DNA of 64,000 bases from Komagataeibacter xylinus (GTDB lineage: Bacteria > Pseudomonadota > Alphaproteobacteria > Acetobacterales > Acetobacteraceae). The notes below the pieces were generated by a model, which ran no database searches, was not told the origin of the DNA, and was given only the letters and a program-made list of their open reading frames with translations. The position numbers were made by a program, and so were the translations under genes. Where the stretch lies: contig NZ_JARWSK010000002.1 of assembly GCF_031081985.1 (NCBI RefSeq), positions 124,001 to 188,000 of the forward strand. The letters run 5' to 3'. Below are positions 1 through 9,062 of the stretch, piece by piece; positions within the stretch are counted from its first letter, which is position 1, and every line of letters starts with the position of its first letter.

Positions 1-731
1 TTGATGGGCGCATCGGTCTGGATGAAGTCATCATACGGCCCCTGCTCGATATTGCGCCCGCGCGAGGAGACGATGCCCGCCGTCACCGTGCCCGACAGGC
101 CGAACGGGTTGCCGATCGCCAGCACCCAGTCGCCCACGCGGGCGTGGTCGCTATCACCAAACGGCACGGCGGGCAGGGGCTTGGGGCTGTCCACCTTCAG
201 CACGGCAAGGTCGGTGCGGTCGTCATGGCCGAGCAGCCGGGCCTTGAGCACGGTATTGTCCTGCAGCGTGATGGTGATCTGGTCGGCATGGCGCACGACG
301 TGGTTGTTGGTCACGACCACGCCGGAAGGGTCGATGATGAAGCCCGAGCCCAGCGCCTGCATCTTGCGCGGCGGCGCGTTGGGGCTGTCCTGGCGGTTCA
401 TGAAGTCGTGGAAGAATTTCTCGAACGGCGAGCCTTCGGGGAAGTTGGGCACCTGGGGCGCACTATCGCCATCATCGCCGTCGTCATCGTCCTCGCCGGG
501 GCGGACCATCTCGGTGGTGGAGACGTTTACCACGGCGGGCAGCAGCCGGGCCGCGAGGTCGGCGAAGCTGTCGGGCATGTTGCGCCCCTCGCCGGGCAGG
601 CGCAGCGGTGCTGCGGGCGCGGGCGTTGAAGCCGGGGCGGGATCGGCCGCGCGGGCGGCATGGCCCCCAAGGGCCGTGACCAGCCCCATGGCAAGGCAGG
701 ATCGGGAAAAGACTGCGGCGCGAAAGGACAT
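1..731 (-). CDS. degP: DegP/HtrA-family periplasmic serine protease, N-terminal part (cut by window edge)
   Basis: Periplasmic quality-control protease; about 243 residues are visible. Read from the minus strand, the ATG at 731 opens a protein with a signal-like N-terminus (hydrophobic run about residues 11-28 ending AARAAD), an acidic linker (about 78-90), then the trypsin-like domain. The catalytic His is in TNNHVV (about 143) and the catalytic Asp in DRTDLAVLK (about 173). The GNPFGLSGTVTAGIVSSRGR stretch is also typical. Translation runs off the left edge at QTDAPI, just before the expected GNSGG catalytic Ser, so the active-site Ser and the PDZ domains cannot be checked. The family is clear; assignment to DegP rather than DegQ/DegS is by overall layout only. 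Confidence 0.9.
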   Translation of the reverse strand, partial: MSFRAAVFSRSCLAMGLVTALGGHAARAADPAPASTPAPAAPLRLPGEGRNMPDSFADLAARLLPAVVNVSTTEMVRPGEDDDDGDDGDSAPQVPNFPEGSPFEKFFHDFMNRQDSPNAPPRKMQALGSGFIIDPSGVVVTNNHVVRHADQITITLQDNTVLKARLLGHDDRTDLAVLKVDSPKPLPAVPFGDSDHARVGDWVLAIGNPFGLSGTVTAGIVSSRGRNIEQGPYDDFIQTDAPI

Positions 732-811
732 GGGGCTCATACATCCTGCTGAACGGGATCGATCGGACGGGCACCTATATCACGCCCTTCACAGGGGCGG
801 AAACCACAGCT

Positions 812-1963
812 TCAGCCCCGGCACAGCGGGGCGGCCGCGGGCATGGAGGCCGCCCTGCCCCGCCTTGCCGCCACGCGCTGGCGCTCCTTCACCCTTGCCA
901 CGGCCAGCAGCACGTAAAATCCCGCCACGTTCACCACCACCTGCATCACCCACCCGGTGCCAAAACTGGTCAGCACCAGCCGCCCGTACAGGTCGACCAG
1001 CGTGCCTGCGGTGAAAATTTCCAGCGAGTGGCGGCCAAACAGCGCCATGAGCTGGCCAAAGCGCGTACCGGCCCACACGGTGGCGCGTGGCGAGGACTGC
1101 ACGAGGTAGAACAGCGCCAGCACATCAACCAGCCGCCACGGCGAGAGGATCATCTTGTCCGGCAGCGCCATGACCACGGGCCTAAGATCGGCAAAGCCCC
1201 AGTCCGTCCACGGAAAGGACTGCACGGCGGAAAATATCAGGTAGAGCGCACACAGCCCCGCAAGCAGGCGCGAGCGCGGCAGGCTGCCATCATGCCGCCC
1301 CGCAACCCGGGCCGCGCACACGCCGAGCACAAACAGGAACTGCCAGGCCAGCGGGTCGAAATACCAGCCATCAGGGTCGAGCCAGTTGGGAAAGTTCAGC
1401 CGCGGGTCATAATTCACCCCCAGCCACACCGCAGCACTCAGCCCCAGCACCACCGGCGTGCCCACCCCGCGCAGCAGGGCGTAAAGCGGGGCGAACCCCA
1501 GCAGCAGCACGATATAGAGCGGCAGGATGTTGAGGTTGCCCGGCAGCGCCACGAGCGAGAGCACCCGCCACACCGAATCCAGCCCATGCGCCAGTTCCGG
1601 CTCTAAAAAATCGACCGGCACCGGCCAGAAATGCCGCCAGATTCGGATGGTCGCGATACACACCACCACCATCACGATCTGGAACACATAAAGCTGCCAG
1701 CACCGCCGCCCGATGCGCGCCAGAACCGCGACCACCGGCTTTTTGGCAAAGGCCCGCCCGTAGGCCAGCCATGAGGCATAACCCGCGAGCAGCACGAAGA
1801 CCTCCGCCGCATCGGCAAAGCCGATATTGCGCATGGTAAAGCGGTTGAGCCAGTTCTGGGGGATATGGTCGATGCACATCATGAGGAGTGCAGCCCCCCG
1901 CAGGGCGTCGATACGGTGGTCACGCCGGTGCGGGGCCTGCGCCCGCTCGCTGGAAATGCCCAT
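812..1963 (-). CDS. OpgC-like integral membrane acyltransferase
   Basis: Predicted membrane protein of 383 residues with about ten hydrophobic segments. The N-terminus has the pattern RRDHRIDALRGAALLMMCID, typical of the OpgC / acyltransferase-3-like family, which transfers acyl groups such as succinyl to periplasmic glucans or other envelope polysaccharides. I chose the ATG at 1963 over the in-frame start at 1987 because AGGGAG lies just upstream of it. It sits between degP (same strand, 80 bp away) and the divergently transcribed mrp gene. The substrate is not shown by the sequence; osmoregulated glucan substitution is the family precedent, not evidence from this locus. Confidence 0.75.
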   Translation of the reverse strand: MGISSERAQAPHRRDHRIDALRGAALLMMCIDHIPQNWLNRFTMRNIGFADAAEVFVLLAGYASWLAYGRAFAKKPVVAVLARIGRRCWQLYVFQIVMVVVCIATIRIWRHFWPVPVDFLEPELAHGLDSVWRVLSLVALPGNLNILPLYIVLLLGFAPLYALLRGVGTPVVLGLSAAVWLGVNYDPRLNFPNWLDPDGWYFDPLAWQFLFVLGVCAARVAGRHDGSLPRSRLLAGLCALYLIFSAVQSFPWTDWGFADLRPVVMALPDKMILSPWRLVDVLALFYLVQSSPRATVWAGTRFGQLMALFGRHSLEIFTAGTLVDLYGRLVLTSFGTGWVMQVVVNVAGFYVLLAVARVKERQRVAARRGRAASMPAAAPLCRG

Positions 1964-2185
1964 GATGCTCCCTGCCTGCCTCAACACGATGCGCCCGGAC
2001 CATGACCCGGCGGCGCCCGATGAGCGTAAAGCAGCAAATCGGATCGCAAGCCATTCTCATCATGGCAGGGATGCCCCGCAGCACTGTCATGGCGCGCCAA
2101 TGCCGCCTGCGCACCGTTTCATGACTCGACCACCCTGCCCCGGCCCTTCTATACCCGCACGGGCGAGAGAGCAGGGAGCGCAACC

Positions 2186-3313
2186 ATGACCAGTCCCGAC
2201 CGGGCAACCATAGAAACCGTGCTGCGACAGGTGCGCACGGACGATCATGCCGCAAGCGTTGCGGAACTGGGCAGCCTTGATGCCTTCATGATGCGTGACG
2301 GCGTGCTCCATGTCGCCATTGCGACCGACCGCACGCGGGCCGAACGCCTGCAATCCCTGCTACCCGCACTCGAACGCGCCCTTGTTGGTGCGGTTCCCGG
2401 CAGCACGGGGGCCAGTGTCATCCTGACCGCGCACCGCCCTGCCCCGGCCCCCACAGCACCCGCGCCTGCGGCAGGCGGCGGCCACCGCCCGCTCAACCTT
2501 GGCGGGGGTAAGGCAGGCAAGGCGCCCACCGGCCCGCTGCCCGCAGGCGTGGGCGTGGTGATTGCCGTGGCCTCGGGCAAGGGGGGCGTGGGCAAGTCCA
2601 CCACGGCGGTCAACCTTGCCGTGGGTCTGGGGCTGGAAGGGCTGAAGGTGGGGCTGATGGATGCCGACGTGCATGGCCCCTCCCTGCCGCGCATGATGGG
2701 CGTGAACGGCCAGCCCGAAGTGCGCGATGGCCGCCTGATCCCGCCGCATAAATGGGGCATTGCCGCCATGTCGATCGGCATGCTGGTGGAAGAGGACAAG
2801 GCCATGATCTGGCGCGGGCCGATGGTGATGGGCGCCATTGGCCAGTTGCTGGGCGATGTGGAATGGGGCGCGCTGGACGTGCTGGTGGTGGACATGCCGC
2901 CCGGCACGGGCGATGCCCAGTTGACCCTTGCGCAGAAAACCGCGCTGGCCGGGGCCATTATCGTCTCCACCCCGCAGGACATTGCCCTGCTCGATGCGCG
3001 GCGCGGTGTGACCATGTTCGAGAAGATGAACGTGCCGGTGCTGGGCGTTGTGGAGAACATGTCCTATTTCTGCTGCCCCAACTGCAACCACCGCACCGAA
3101 CTGTTCGGCCACGGTGGGGCACGGGCGGAAGCCGAAAAGATGGGCGTGCCCTTTCTGGGCGAGATCCCGCTGCTGGCCGATATCCGCGCCAGCGCCGATG
3201 AGGGCGCGCCCATCGTGATCGCAGCGCCTGACAGCCCGGCAGGCCTGGCCTATCGCGCGCTGGCCCATACGGTGGGGGCTACGCTGCGGCGCCTGCTGGA
3301 CAAAAAGAAATGA
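2186..3313 (+). CDS. apbC: Mrp/ApbC-type P-loop Fe-S cluster carrier ATPase
   Basis: Cytosolic scaffold/carrier of the Mrp/NBP35 family that binds and delivers [4Fe-4S] clusters. 375 residues: an N-terminal MIP18/DUF59-like domain (about 1-80), an Ala/Pro-rich linker (about 85-115), then the deviant Walker A SGKGGVGKS (about 130-138), the nucleotide-binding VVDMPPGTGD segment, and a C-terminal CPNC pair (about 295-298) that would ligate the cluster. The start at 2186 follows a GGGAG ribosome-binding site. The gene is followed immediately by a strong intrinsic terminator, so it is probably monocistronic. Confidence 0.93.
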   Translation: MTSPDRATIETVLRQVRTDDHAASVAELGSLDAFMMRDGVLHVAIATDRTRAERLQSLLPALERALVGAVPGSTGASVILTAHRPAPAPTAPAPAAGGGHRPLNLGGGKAGKAPTGPLPAGVGVVIAVASGKGGVGKSTTAVNLAVGLGLEGLKVGLMDADVHGPSLPRMMGVNGQPEVRDGRLIPPHKWGIAAMSIGMLVEEDKAMIWRGPMVMGAIGQLLGDVEWGALDVLVVDMPPGTGDAQLTLAQKTALAGAIIVSTPQDIALLDARRGVTMFEKMNVPVLGVVENMSYFCCPNCNHRTELFGHGGARAEAEKMGVPFLGEIPLLADIRASADEGAPIVIAAPDSPAGLAYRALAHTVGATLRRLLDKKK

Positions 3314-3321
3314 AGCCTTGA

Positions 3322-3390
3322 GGGCCGCCTTTATTTCAGGGGCGGCCTTTTTTGAAGCTTTTTGAAAAAAGCTTCACCAAAAACTTCTAT
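3322..3390 (-). repeat. Palindromic repeat element, copy a
   Basis: Member of the two-hairpin repeat family described under findings. It contains GAAGCTTTTTG/AAAAAAGCTTC and ends in CCAAAAACTTCTAT at 3376-3390. The GC-rich hairpin here diverges from the other copies (GGCCGCC rather than GCCGCC). It lies between the convergent apbC and djlA genes. Confidence 0.75.
3323..3353 (+). terminator. Intrinsic terminator of apbC
   Basis: A GC-rich stem GGCCGCC (3323-3329) pairs with GGCGGCC (3341-3347) across an 11-nt loop and is followed by a T-run (3348-3353). It begins 10 nt after the apbC stop codon. The stem also serves as the GC-rich hairpin of the repeat element beginning here. Confidence 0.85.
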
Positions 3391-3412
3391 TTTTAAAAAT
3401 CAGAAGTTTTTT

Positions 3413-3436
3413 GGTTCTTTTTTACAAAAAAGAACC
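3413..3436 (-). terminator. AT-rich hairpin downstream of djlA
   Basis: GGTTCTTTTTT (3413-3423) is a perfect inverted repeat of AAAAAAGAACC (3426-3436) with a minimal loop. It lies 16 bases beyond the djlA stop codon and could end the que-djlA transcript. Read on the minus strand it is followed by an A-rich rather than T-rich tract, so canonical Rho-independent termination is uncertain. Confidence 0.4.
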
Positions 3437-3451
3437 GCTTAACTACACAAA

Positions 3452-4267
3452 CTACAGCTTGCGATCCCGCTTGATCCGGTCCCATGCCGCGTTGATCTGG
3501 GCAATCCGGGCCTCGCCCTGCGCGCGCATGGCCTCGCTCGCCCCACGCGCAGACAGCACATCGGGGTGGTGCTCACGCACGAGGCGGCGCCAGACCACGC
3601 GCACTTCGTCATTGCTGGCATCGCGTGAAACGCCCAGTACCTCATAGGCGTCGATTTCGCTCACGCCGGGGCGGGCACCACCTTCGCGCGCGCGGTCCCA
3701 CGCACCGGGGCTGAGGTTGAAGGCCCTGTGCACGCCCCGCAGGAAGGCTTCCTCGCGTATGTTCACCTCGCCATCGGCGCGGGCGATGACGAACAGCGCG
3801 GCGAGTGCCTCTTCAAGCATGTCGGTCTTGTTGGCAAAGGCGCGGCCGAGTTCGGAAGCGAAGGCCTTGTAGTCATCGGTGCGCTGGCGGGCGCTGTCGA
3901 ACAGGCGGCCCACTTCCTTCATGTTCTCGGGGGGCAGGTGGAAGCGGCGCTTGAAGGCGTCGATCTCGGCGCGGTTCACCGGCCCGTCGCACTTGGCCAC
4001 CTTGGCGGACAGGATGATGATGACCAGCCCGTATAACTGGTCGCGCTTGCCCATGGCGGCTGCCATCTTGGCGGCCATGAAGGTGGCCGCGCCGTTGGGG
4101 TCGGCATTGAGCCGCGGGCCCCAGCGATCGGTCCAGCCACCTGCCGGGGTTTCCAGCAACGAGCCGTTATCCGCCGCGTGGCCGAGCGCCGTGCCCACCA
4201 CAGCGCCCATGGGGCCGCCAACCGCGAACCCCGCAACGCCACCAAAAATCTTGCCCCAGATCGCCAT
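3452..4267 (-). CDS. djlA: DjlA-like membrane-anchored J-domain co-chaperone
   Basis: 271 residues with the DjlA order of parts: a Gly-rich hydrophobic N-terminus (about residues 5-30) as membrane anchor, a TerB-like all-helical middle (about 60-175), and a C-terminal J domain (about 205-268) with the HPD tripeptide in REHHPDVLS that stimulates DnaK. The cytoplasmic J domain suggests recruitment of DnaK to the inner membrane. The gene starts 26 nt after the RHH gene and is probably the last gene of the queuosine operon. Ribosome binding before the ATG at 4267 is weak. Family is clear from the domain order; the cellular target is unknown. Confidence 0.88.
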   Translation of the reverse strand: MAIWGKIFGGVAGFAVGGPMGAVVGTALGHAADNGSLLETPAGGWTDRWGPRLNADPNGAATFMAAKMAAAMGKRDQLYGLVIIILSAKVAKCDGPVNRAEIDAFKRRFHLPPENMKEVGRLFDSARQRTDDYKAFASELGRAFANKTDMLEEALAALFVIARADGEVNIREEAFLRGVHRAFNLSPGAWDRAREGGARPGVSEIDAYEVLGVSRDASNDEVRVVWRRLVREHHPDVLSARGASEAMRAQGEARIAQINAAWDRIKRDRKL

Positions 4268-4293
4268 GCCCCGATGTTAGCACGATTGCCCGG

Positions 4294-4593
4294 TCAACCC
4301 AACTGATCTTGCCTGTCGGTACCAGCCATTTCGGGCAGGGCTGGCATCCATTCGCGCAATGCCTCCACCCGCAGGGCAGACGCCAGGGGCCGGTCGGGGG
4401 GGCGTGCGGCATCGACCTGCCCCACGAGGGCTGCGAGGGCAAGCCCGCGTGCCTGCGCAATGAGGTGCAGCGCATGCCAGAACTCCGGCTCCAGCGCCAC
4501 GGAGGTGCGGTGACCCGACAGGTTGAGGCTACGCTTTTGCAGCATCCTGGCACCGCGCTGGGCGGGCAGCGGCATGGCGGGCGGCGCGCTCAT
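4294..4593 (-). CDS. Ribbon-helix-helix domain protein
   Basis: Small protein of 99 residues. The segment [20 protein letters not shown] followed by [20 protein letters not shown] matches the short RHH domain found in many alphaproteobacteria: a beta strand containing a 'HRTSVALE' core, then two helices. I place the start at 4593 because its ATG overlaps the queG stop codon (ATGA), indicating translational coupling, although the frame is open to 4617. RHH proteins are usually DNA-binding dimers, but this subgroup has no established target. A role in regulating the que operon is only a possibility suggested by position. Confidence 0.7.
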   Translation of the reverse strand: MSAPPAMPLPAQRGARMLQKRSLNLSGHRTSVALEPEFWHALHLIAQARGLALAALVGQVDAARPPDRPLASALRVEALREWMPALPEMAGTDRQDQLG

Positions 4594-5657
4594 GCGGGCA
4601 GCCGCAGCGTGGCCCACCGCGCGGCCTCGGCCACGACGGGATCAAGGTCATTGCACAGGCGGGCGACTGCCGGGCGAAGGGAAGCCTGCCCGCTATTGCC
4701 AATGGCCACCGCCACGTTGCGCACGAACCGGTTGCGGCCAATGCGCTTGATGGGCGAGCCGGAAAAACGCGCCCTGAACCCCGCATCATCCAGCGCCGCC
4801 AATTCTGCCAAAGGCGGAGCATGCAGGTCATCGCGCGCGGCAAGCTTCATATGGCTGGTCGCCTGCGCGAAGCGGTTCCACGGGCACACGGCAAGGCAGT
4901 CGTCGCAACCATAGATGCGGTTGCCCATGGCCGGGCGCAGTTCTACGGGAATCGGGTCGCGGTTCTCGATGGTGAGGTAGGAAATGCAGCGCCGCGCATC
5001 CATTACGCCAGGCGCAGGAAAGGCATCGGTCGGGCAGGCGTCAAGGCAGCGGGTGCAACTGCCGCACCCCCCGCCTGATGGCGCGGATTGCGGCAGGTCG
5101 AGCGTGGTATAGACCTCGCCCAGAAACAGCCAGCTCCCGTGCTGGCGCGATACCAGCGAGGTATGCTTGCCCTGCCAGCCCAGCCCCGCATTCTGCGCCA
5201 GCGGTTTTTCCATGACCGGAGCGGTATCGACAAACACCTTGACCTGCGCCTCACAGGCCGCCCGCCTGCCCTCGTTCACCACAAACTGCGCCAGATGCTT
5301 GAGCATGCCCTTGACCACGTCATGATAGTCGCGGTTACGGGCATAGACGGAAATATTGCCCGCATCAGGCACGCGGGTGGTGGCCAGCGCGTCGCCCTGT
5401 GGCGCGTAGTTCAGCCCCAGCGCGATGACGCTGCGCACCTCGGGCCACAGGCCACGAGGGTCGCCGCGCTGGGCCATGCGCTCGGCCATCCAGCCCATGC
5501 TGCCCGCAAATCCGTTCTCCACAAAGGCGGCAAGGCGGGCACGCGTCGCATCATCCAGCCGCGCGGGCGCAAAGCCCACGGCATCAAAGCCCAACGCGCG
5601 CGCATGGGCTTCAATGCGGGCCGCAAGGCGGGCCGGATCAGGCGACGCCTGTGCCAT
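4590..5657 (-). CDS. queG: Epoxyqueuosine reductase
   Basis: Cobalamin-dependent iron-sulfur enzyme that reduces epoxyqueuosine to queuosine in tRNA, the last step of the pathway. 355 residues, normal for QueG. The C-terminal half carries the ferredoxin-like double [4Fe-4S] motif: [12 protein letters not shown] and, about 50 residues later, [16 protein letters not shown]-like tail follows ([20 protein letters not shown] region). It overlaps or abuts tgt upstream (5657) and overlaps the RHH gene downstream by 4 nt. With tgt and queA on the same strand this makes the late queuosine pathway complete in one operon. Confidence 0.95.
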   Translation of the reverse strand: MAQASPDPARLAARIEAHARALGFDAVGFAPARLDDATRARLAAFVENGFAGSMGWMAERMAQRGDPRGLWPEVRSVIALGLNYAPQGDALATTRVPDAGNISVYARNRDYHDVVKGMLKHLAQFVVNEGRRAACEAQVKVFVDTAPVMEKPLAQNAGLGWQGKHTSLVSRQHGSWLFLGEVYTTLDLPQSAPSGGGCGSCTRCLDACPTDAFPAPGVMDARRCISYLTIENRDPIPVELRPAMGNRIYGCDDCLAVCPWNRFAQATSHMKLAARDDLHAPPLAELAALDDAGFRARFSGSPIKRIGRNRFVRNVAVAIGNSGQASLRPAVARLCNDLDPVVAEAARWATLRLPA

Positions 5658-6817
5658 CAGGCCACGGGCGGAATGTCGGGAAAGGGCATTTCATCCCCAC
5701 TCCAGTCATCCATTGCCCACTGAGCACGCAGGTGGGCGGCATGGGCTTCGAACGTGCCATCGACAATGGCCGCCCGCATGCCGCGCATCAGCCGCTGGTA
5801 ATAGGCGATGTTGTGCCATGTCAGCAGCATCGGCCCCAGCATCTCGTTGGCGCGGAACAGGTGGTGCAGGTAGGCGCGGCTGTGGCGTGAGCAGGCCAGG
5901 CAGTCGCAATGCGGCGAGATGGGCCGCGAATCGCTGGCATGCCGGGCATTGCGGATGTTGAGCGTGCCACGCTCGGTATAGGCGCGCGCCGTGCGCCCCG
6001 CCCGCGTGGGCATGACGCAGTCGAACATGTCCACCCCGCGCTCGACCGCGCCAAGCAGATCATCGGGCGTGCCGACGCCCATCAGGTAGCGCGGGCTGCC
6101 ATCGGGGATGAGCGGCACGGTGGCCTCAAGGGTGGAGAACATCAGTTCCTGCCCTTCCCCCACTGCAAGGCCGCCAATGGCGTAGCCTTCAAAGCCGATG
6201 CCGGTCAGCGCCTTCACGCTCTCGGCCCTCAGTTCCGGCTCGGTACCGCCCTGGATGATGCCGTACTGCGCGTAACCGGGCCGCTGCACGAAGGCCGTGC
6301 GGCACCGCTCGGCCCAACGCATCGACATGCGCATGGATTGGGCAATCACCTCCGGGGCCGCGGGCAGGGCGGGGCATTCGTCAAAGCACATGCTGATGGT
6401 GGCATCGAGCGCGTGCTGGATGTCGGTCGAGCGCTCGGGGGTGAGGCGATGCTTCGAGCCATCAATATGCGAGCGGAAGGTCACGCCGTCCTGATCAAGC
6501 TTACGCAGCGGGCCAAGCGACATGACCTGAAACCCGCCCGAATCGGTCAGGATCGGCCCCGGCCAGTCCATGAAGCGGTGCAGGCCACCAAGCTGGCGCA
6601 CCCGCTCGGCGCCGGGGCGGAGCATGAGGTGATAGGTGTTGCCCAGCACGATACCAGCGCCCGTAGAACGCACGCTGTCCATCGTCATGGCCTTGACCGT
6701 GCCAACCGTGCCCACGGGCATGAAAGTGGGGGTGGCGACCGTGCCATGCGCGGTGTCGAGCCAGCCCGCGCGGGCGTGGCCGGAGCGCGCTTCGGGCCGC
6801 CAGCGGAAAGTGGTCAT
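5657..6817 (-). CDS. tgt: Queuine/preQ1 tRNA-guanine transglycosylase
   Basis: Exchanges G34 for preQ1 in GUN-anticodon tRNAs. 386 residues. Signature [10 protein letters not shown] holds the general-base Asp, and [12 protein letters not shown] holds the nucleophile Asp. The zinc site [16 protein letters not shown] lies near the C-terminus. Its start overlaps the queA stop by 4 nt and its stop touches the queG start, so the three genes are tightly coupled. Length and motifs match the bacterial enzyme. Confidence 0.97.
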   Translation of the reverse strand: MTTFRWRPEARSGHARAGWLDTAHGTVATPTFMPVGTVGTVKAMTMDSVRSTGAGIVLGNTYHLMLRPGAERVRQLGGLHRFMDWPGPILTDSGGFQVMSLGPLRKLDQDGVTFRSHIDGSKHRLTPERSTDIQHALDATISMCFDECPALPAAPEVIAQSMRMSMRWAERCRTAFVQRPGYAQYGIIQGGTEPELRAESVKALTGIGFEGYAIGGLAVGEGQELMFSTLEATVPLIPDGSPRYLMGVGTPDDLLGAVERGVDMFDCVMPTRAGRTARAYTERGTLNIRNARHASDSRPISPHCDCLACSRHSRAYLHHLFRANEMLGPMLLTWHNIAYYQRLMRGMRAAIVDGTFEAHAAHLRAQWAMDDWSGDEMPFPDIPPVA

Positions 6818-7872
6818 GGCAGGTCTCCCTCGGTGCGGTGCAGCAGGCAGGCATCGCCATAGGAATAGAAGCGGTAGCCGCTGGCAATGGCGTGGGCATA
6901 GGCCGCCTGCATGCGGTGGTAGCCGCCAAAGGCGCAGACCAGCATGAACAGCGTGGAGCGCGGCAGGTGGAAATTGGTCAGCAGCATGTCCACCGCACGA
7001 AAGCGGTAGCCGGGCTTGATGAAGATGGCCGTCTCGCCATGAAAGGGGTGGACGATGCCGTTCTCGTCCGTTGCACTCTCGAGCAGGCGCAGCGAGGTGG
7101 TGCCCACGGCCACAATCCGCCCGCCTGCCGCCCGCGCGGCGTTGATGCGCTTGGCTGCATGCGGCGAGATGGTGCCGCGCTCGGCATGCATGCGGTGGGC
7201 GGAAATCTGGTCGCTGCGCATGGGCAGGAAGGTACCCGCGCCTACATGCAGCGTCAGGGTCTGGCGAATCACGCCTGCCCTGTCGAGTGCGGCCAGCAGG
7301 TCGGGCGTAAAGTGCAGCCCCGCCGTGGGGGCGGCTACCGCGCCCCGGTGCTGGGCGAAGATGGTGCTGTAGTCCTTGCGATCTTCCTCGGTCGGGCCAT
7401 CGGGGCGGGCGATGTAAGGCGGCAGGGCCAGTTGCCCCGCATCATGCAGGAACTGGTCAAAGGCTGCCCCCTCGGCGCTGAAGCGCAGGGTCACGTCGCC
7501 CGCATCGCCCCGGCTGATGACCTCCGCCGTAACCGCGCTGCGGCCAAAGGTGAGCGTATCACCCGGCCGCAGGCGGCGGGCGTTGCGGGCGAGCACATGC
7601 CATGAGCCATCGGGCAGGATGCGGTCGAGTGTTATGCCGATCTTCGCCTCGCCGCGCATGGCGGCAAGCTGGGCCGGAATGACTGCCGTGTCATTGGCCA
7701 CCAGAATATCGCCTGCCCGCAGACAGCCCGGCAGGTCGCGCACGTGGCGGTCGATGAAGGGGCCTGCCGTGGGCACCTCAAGCAGGCGCGCGCTGTCACG
7801 CGGGCGGGCCGGGTGGTCGGCGATGCGCGCGGGCGGGAGGGTGAAGTCGAAATCAGAAACCAGATCCGTCAT
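6814..7872 (-). CDS. queA: S-adenosylmethionine:tRNA ribosyltransferase-isomerase
   Basis: Builds the epoxycyclopentane ring of epoxyqueuosine on preQ1-tRNA using the ribosyl group of SAM. The product is 352 residues when started at 7872 ([20 protein letters not shown]). This start is preferred because AAGGGGG lies just upstream and it matches the usual QueA N-terminus; the 29 residues upstream in the same frame are not QueA-like. Family stretches include [17 protein letters not shown] and [13 protein letters not shown]. It is the first gene of the queA-tgt-queG-RHH-djlA operon. The intergenic region upstream carries a palindromic repeat (7981-8061). Confidence 0.96.
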   Translation of the reverse strand: MTDLVSDFDFTLPPARIADHPARPRDSARLLEVPTAGPFIDRHVRDLPGCLRAGDILVANDTAVIPAQLAAMRGEAKIGITLDRILPDGSWHVLARNARRLRPGDTLTFGRSAVTAEVISRGDAGDVTLRFSAEGAAFDQFLHDAGQLALPPYIARPDGPTEEDRKDYSTIFAQHRGAVAAPTAGLHFTPDLLAALDRAGVIRQTLTLHVGAGTFLPMRSDQISAHRMHAERGTISPHAAKRINAARAAGGRIVAVGTTSLRLLESATDENGIVHPFHGETAIFIKPGYRFRAVDMLLTNFHLPRSTLFMLVCAFGGYHRMQAAYAHAIASGYRFYSYGDACLLHRTEGDLP

Positions 7873-7980
7873 GCGGCCCCCTTTACGGAATCCACACTCC
7901 GGTTGCCAGCATGAACTCTCATGGCCCTTACAAAGAAACTGCTGAAAACGCCTGATCACGGCATATGCCGCAAATCATGG

Positions 7981-8061
7981 AAAAGTTTTTGGTGAAGCTT
8001 TTTTCAAAAAGCTTCAAGGAACGCCGCCTTTTTGAAAAAAGGCGGCGCCCGGAAACTTTTA
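7981..8061 (+). repeat. Palindromic repeat element, copy b (near-consensus)
   Basis: Full-length copy: AAAAGTTTTTGGTGAAGC at the left end, the hairpin GAAGCTTTTTTC/AAAAAGCTTC, then GCCGCCTTTTTGAAAAAAGGCGGC as one hairpin, and CCCGGAAACTTTTAT at the right end. The outer ends are imperfect inverted repeats of each other. It lies upstream of queA, between divergent genes, so this copy is not simply a shared terminator. Confidence 0.85.
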
Positions 8062-8214
8062 TTCCATTTTTCAATACGCTTCGTGCGCCTGCTGCATGGC
8101 GGTGTTGGACAGACGCAGCGGGGAAAGCCACAATGCGGCAGCGATTCCCGCACGGGAATGTTCCCGCCCGCACCCGGCGCAGCCGGATGCCGCGAAATTT
8201 ATGGAGTTATGTTC

Positions 8215-8442
8215 ATGTCCTACGCCGCCCTTGATGCCGTCCGTATTGCCCGCGCCTGCAAGACCGCGCTGCATGTGCTCGAAACGGTGGAAGAAAAGGA
8301 CCGCAGCGAGGCCCACCAGCGCAAGACCATCATGATCCAGCGCATCGAGGCCCTGGCCCGCGCCGCCGCCGAGAGCAAGAACAACGACCAGGTCATTACC
8401 CTGACCTCGGAAGAATTCTGGCTCATCAGCCAGAACTGGTAA
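8215..8442 (+). CDS. Small conserved-looking hypothetical protein, 75 aa
   Basis: Not recognised. 75 residues beginning MSYAALDAVRIARACKTALH and ending EEFWLISQNW; mostly charged, amphipathic helix (about 5-55) with no membrane segment or cysteine cluster. I chose the ATG at 8215 because GGAG at 8203-8206 lies at a suitable distance; an ATG at 8209 is too close to that site. It lies 62 nt upstream of the PEBP gene on the same strand and may be co-transcribed. Codon use is GC-rich like the neighbours, supporting a real gene. Confidence 0.6.
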   Translation: MSYAALDAVRIARACKTALHVLETVEEKDRSEAHQRKTIMIQRIEALARAAAESKNNDQVITLTSEEFWLISQNW

Positions 8443-8504
8443 TTCCCGGCGCCATTACCCTCCCCCTATTCGCGCCAGCACGGCACGAAAAGCAGGAAAT
8501 TCAC

Positions 8505-8999
8505 ATGACGTTTACACTGACCAGCCGCTCCTTCAAGGATGGCGACCGCCTGCCTGAAGCCCAGGTGTTTGAGGGCATGGGCTATTGCGGCGGCAACATC
8601 TCGCCGCCGCTGGCATGGCAGGACCCGCCCGCGGGCACCAAGAGCTTCGCCATCACCATGTATGACCCCGATGCACCCACCGGCTCGGGCTGGTGGCACT
8701 GGGTTGTCATCAACATCCCTGCTGATGTCACTTCACTGCCCGCGGGCGCTGGCTCGGGCGACAACAGCCTGCCCGAACATGCCGAGATGACGCGCACCGA
8801 CTTTGGCGGCAACGTGTATGGCGGCGCGGCTCCCCCGCCGGGGCCGGACCACCATTACATCTTCACCATCCACGCGCTCGACATTGCGCAGATCGAACTG
8901 CCGAACGATGCCTCGGGTGCAATGGTGGGGTTCGTGATCAACCAGCACAGCCTTGGCTCGGCCAGGCTGACTGCCGTGTATGGCAAGAAGCCGAAATAA
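8505..8999 (+). CDS. YbhB/YbcL-family PEBP (Raf-kinase-inhibitor-like) protein
   Basis: 164 residues with the bacterial phosphatidylethanolamine-binding-protein fold signatures: a DPDAP segment (MYDPDAPTGSGWWHWVVINI) and the ligand-pocket region GGAAPPPGPDHHYIFTIHAL. No signal peptide, so cytosolic. The start follows an AGGA site. The biological role of the bacterial family is poorly defined, so no pathway is assigned. A repeat element directly follows the stop. Confidence 0.92.
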   Translation: MTFTLTSRSFKDGDRLPEAQVFEGMGYCGGNISPPLAWQDPPAGTKSFAITMYDPDAPTGSGWWHWVVINIPADVTSLPAGAGSGDNSLPEHAEMTRTDFGGNVYGGAAPPPGPDHHYIFTIHALDIAQIELPNDASGAMVGFVINQHSLGSARLTAVYGKKPK

Positions 9000-9003
9000 G
9001 AGA

Positions 9004-9056
9004 CGTTTCCGGGCGCCGCCTTTTTTCAAAAAGGCGGCGTTTTTTGAAGCTTTTAT
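9004..9056 (-). repeat. Palindromic repeat element, copy c (truncated)
   Basis: Contains the outer end CGTTTCCGGGC, the GCCGCC/GGCGGC hairpin and only half of the second hairpin (GAAGCTTTTAT), so about 30 bp are missing relative to full copies. It lies between the convergent PEBP and VOC genes and its GC-rich hairpin followed by T-run probably terminates the PEBP transcript. Confidence 0.75.
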
Positions 9057-9062
9057 CCGTTA

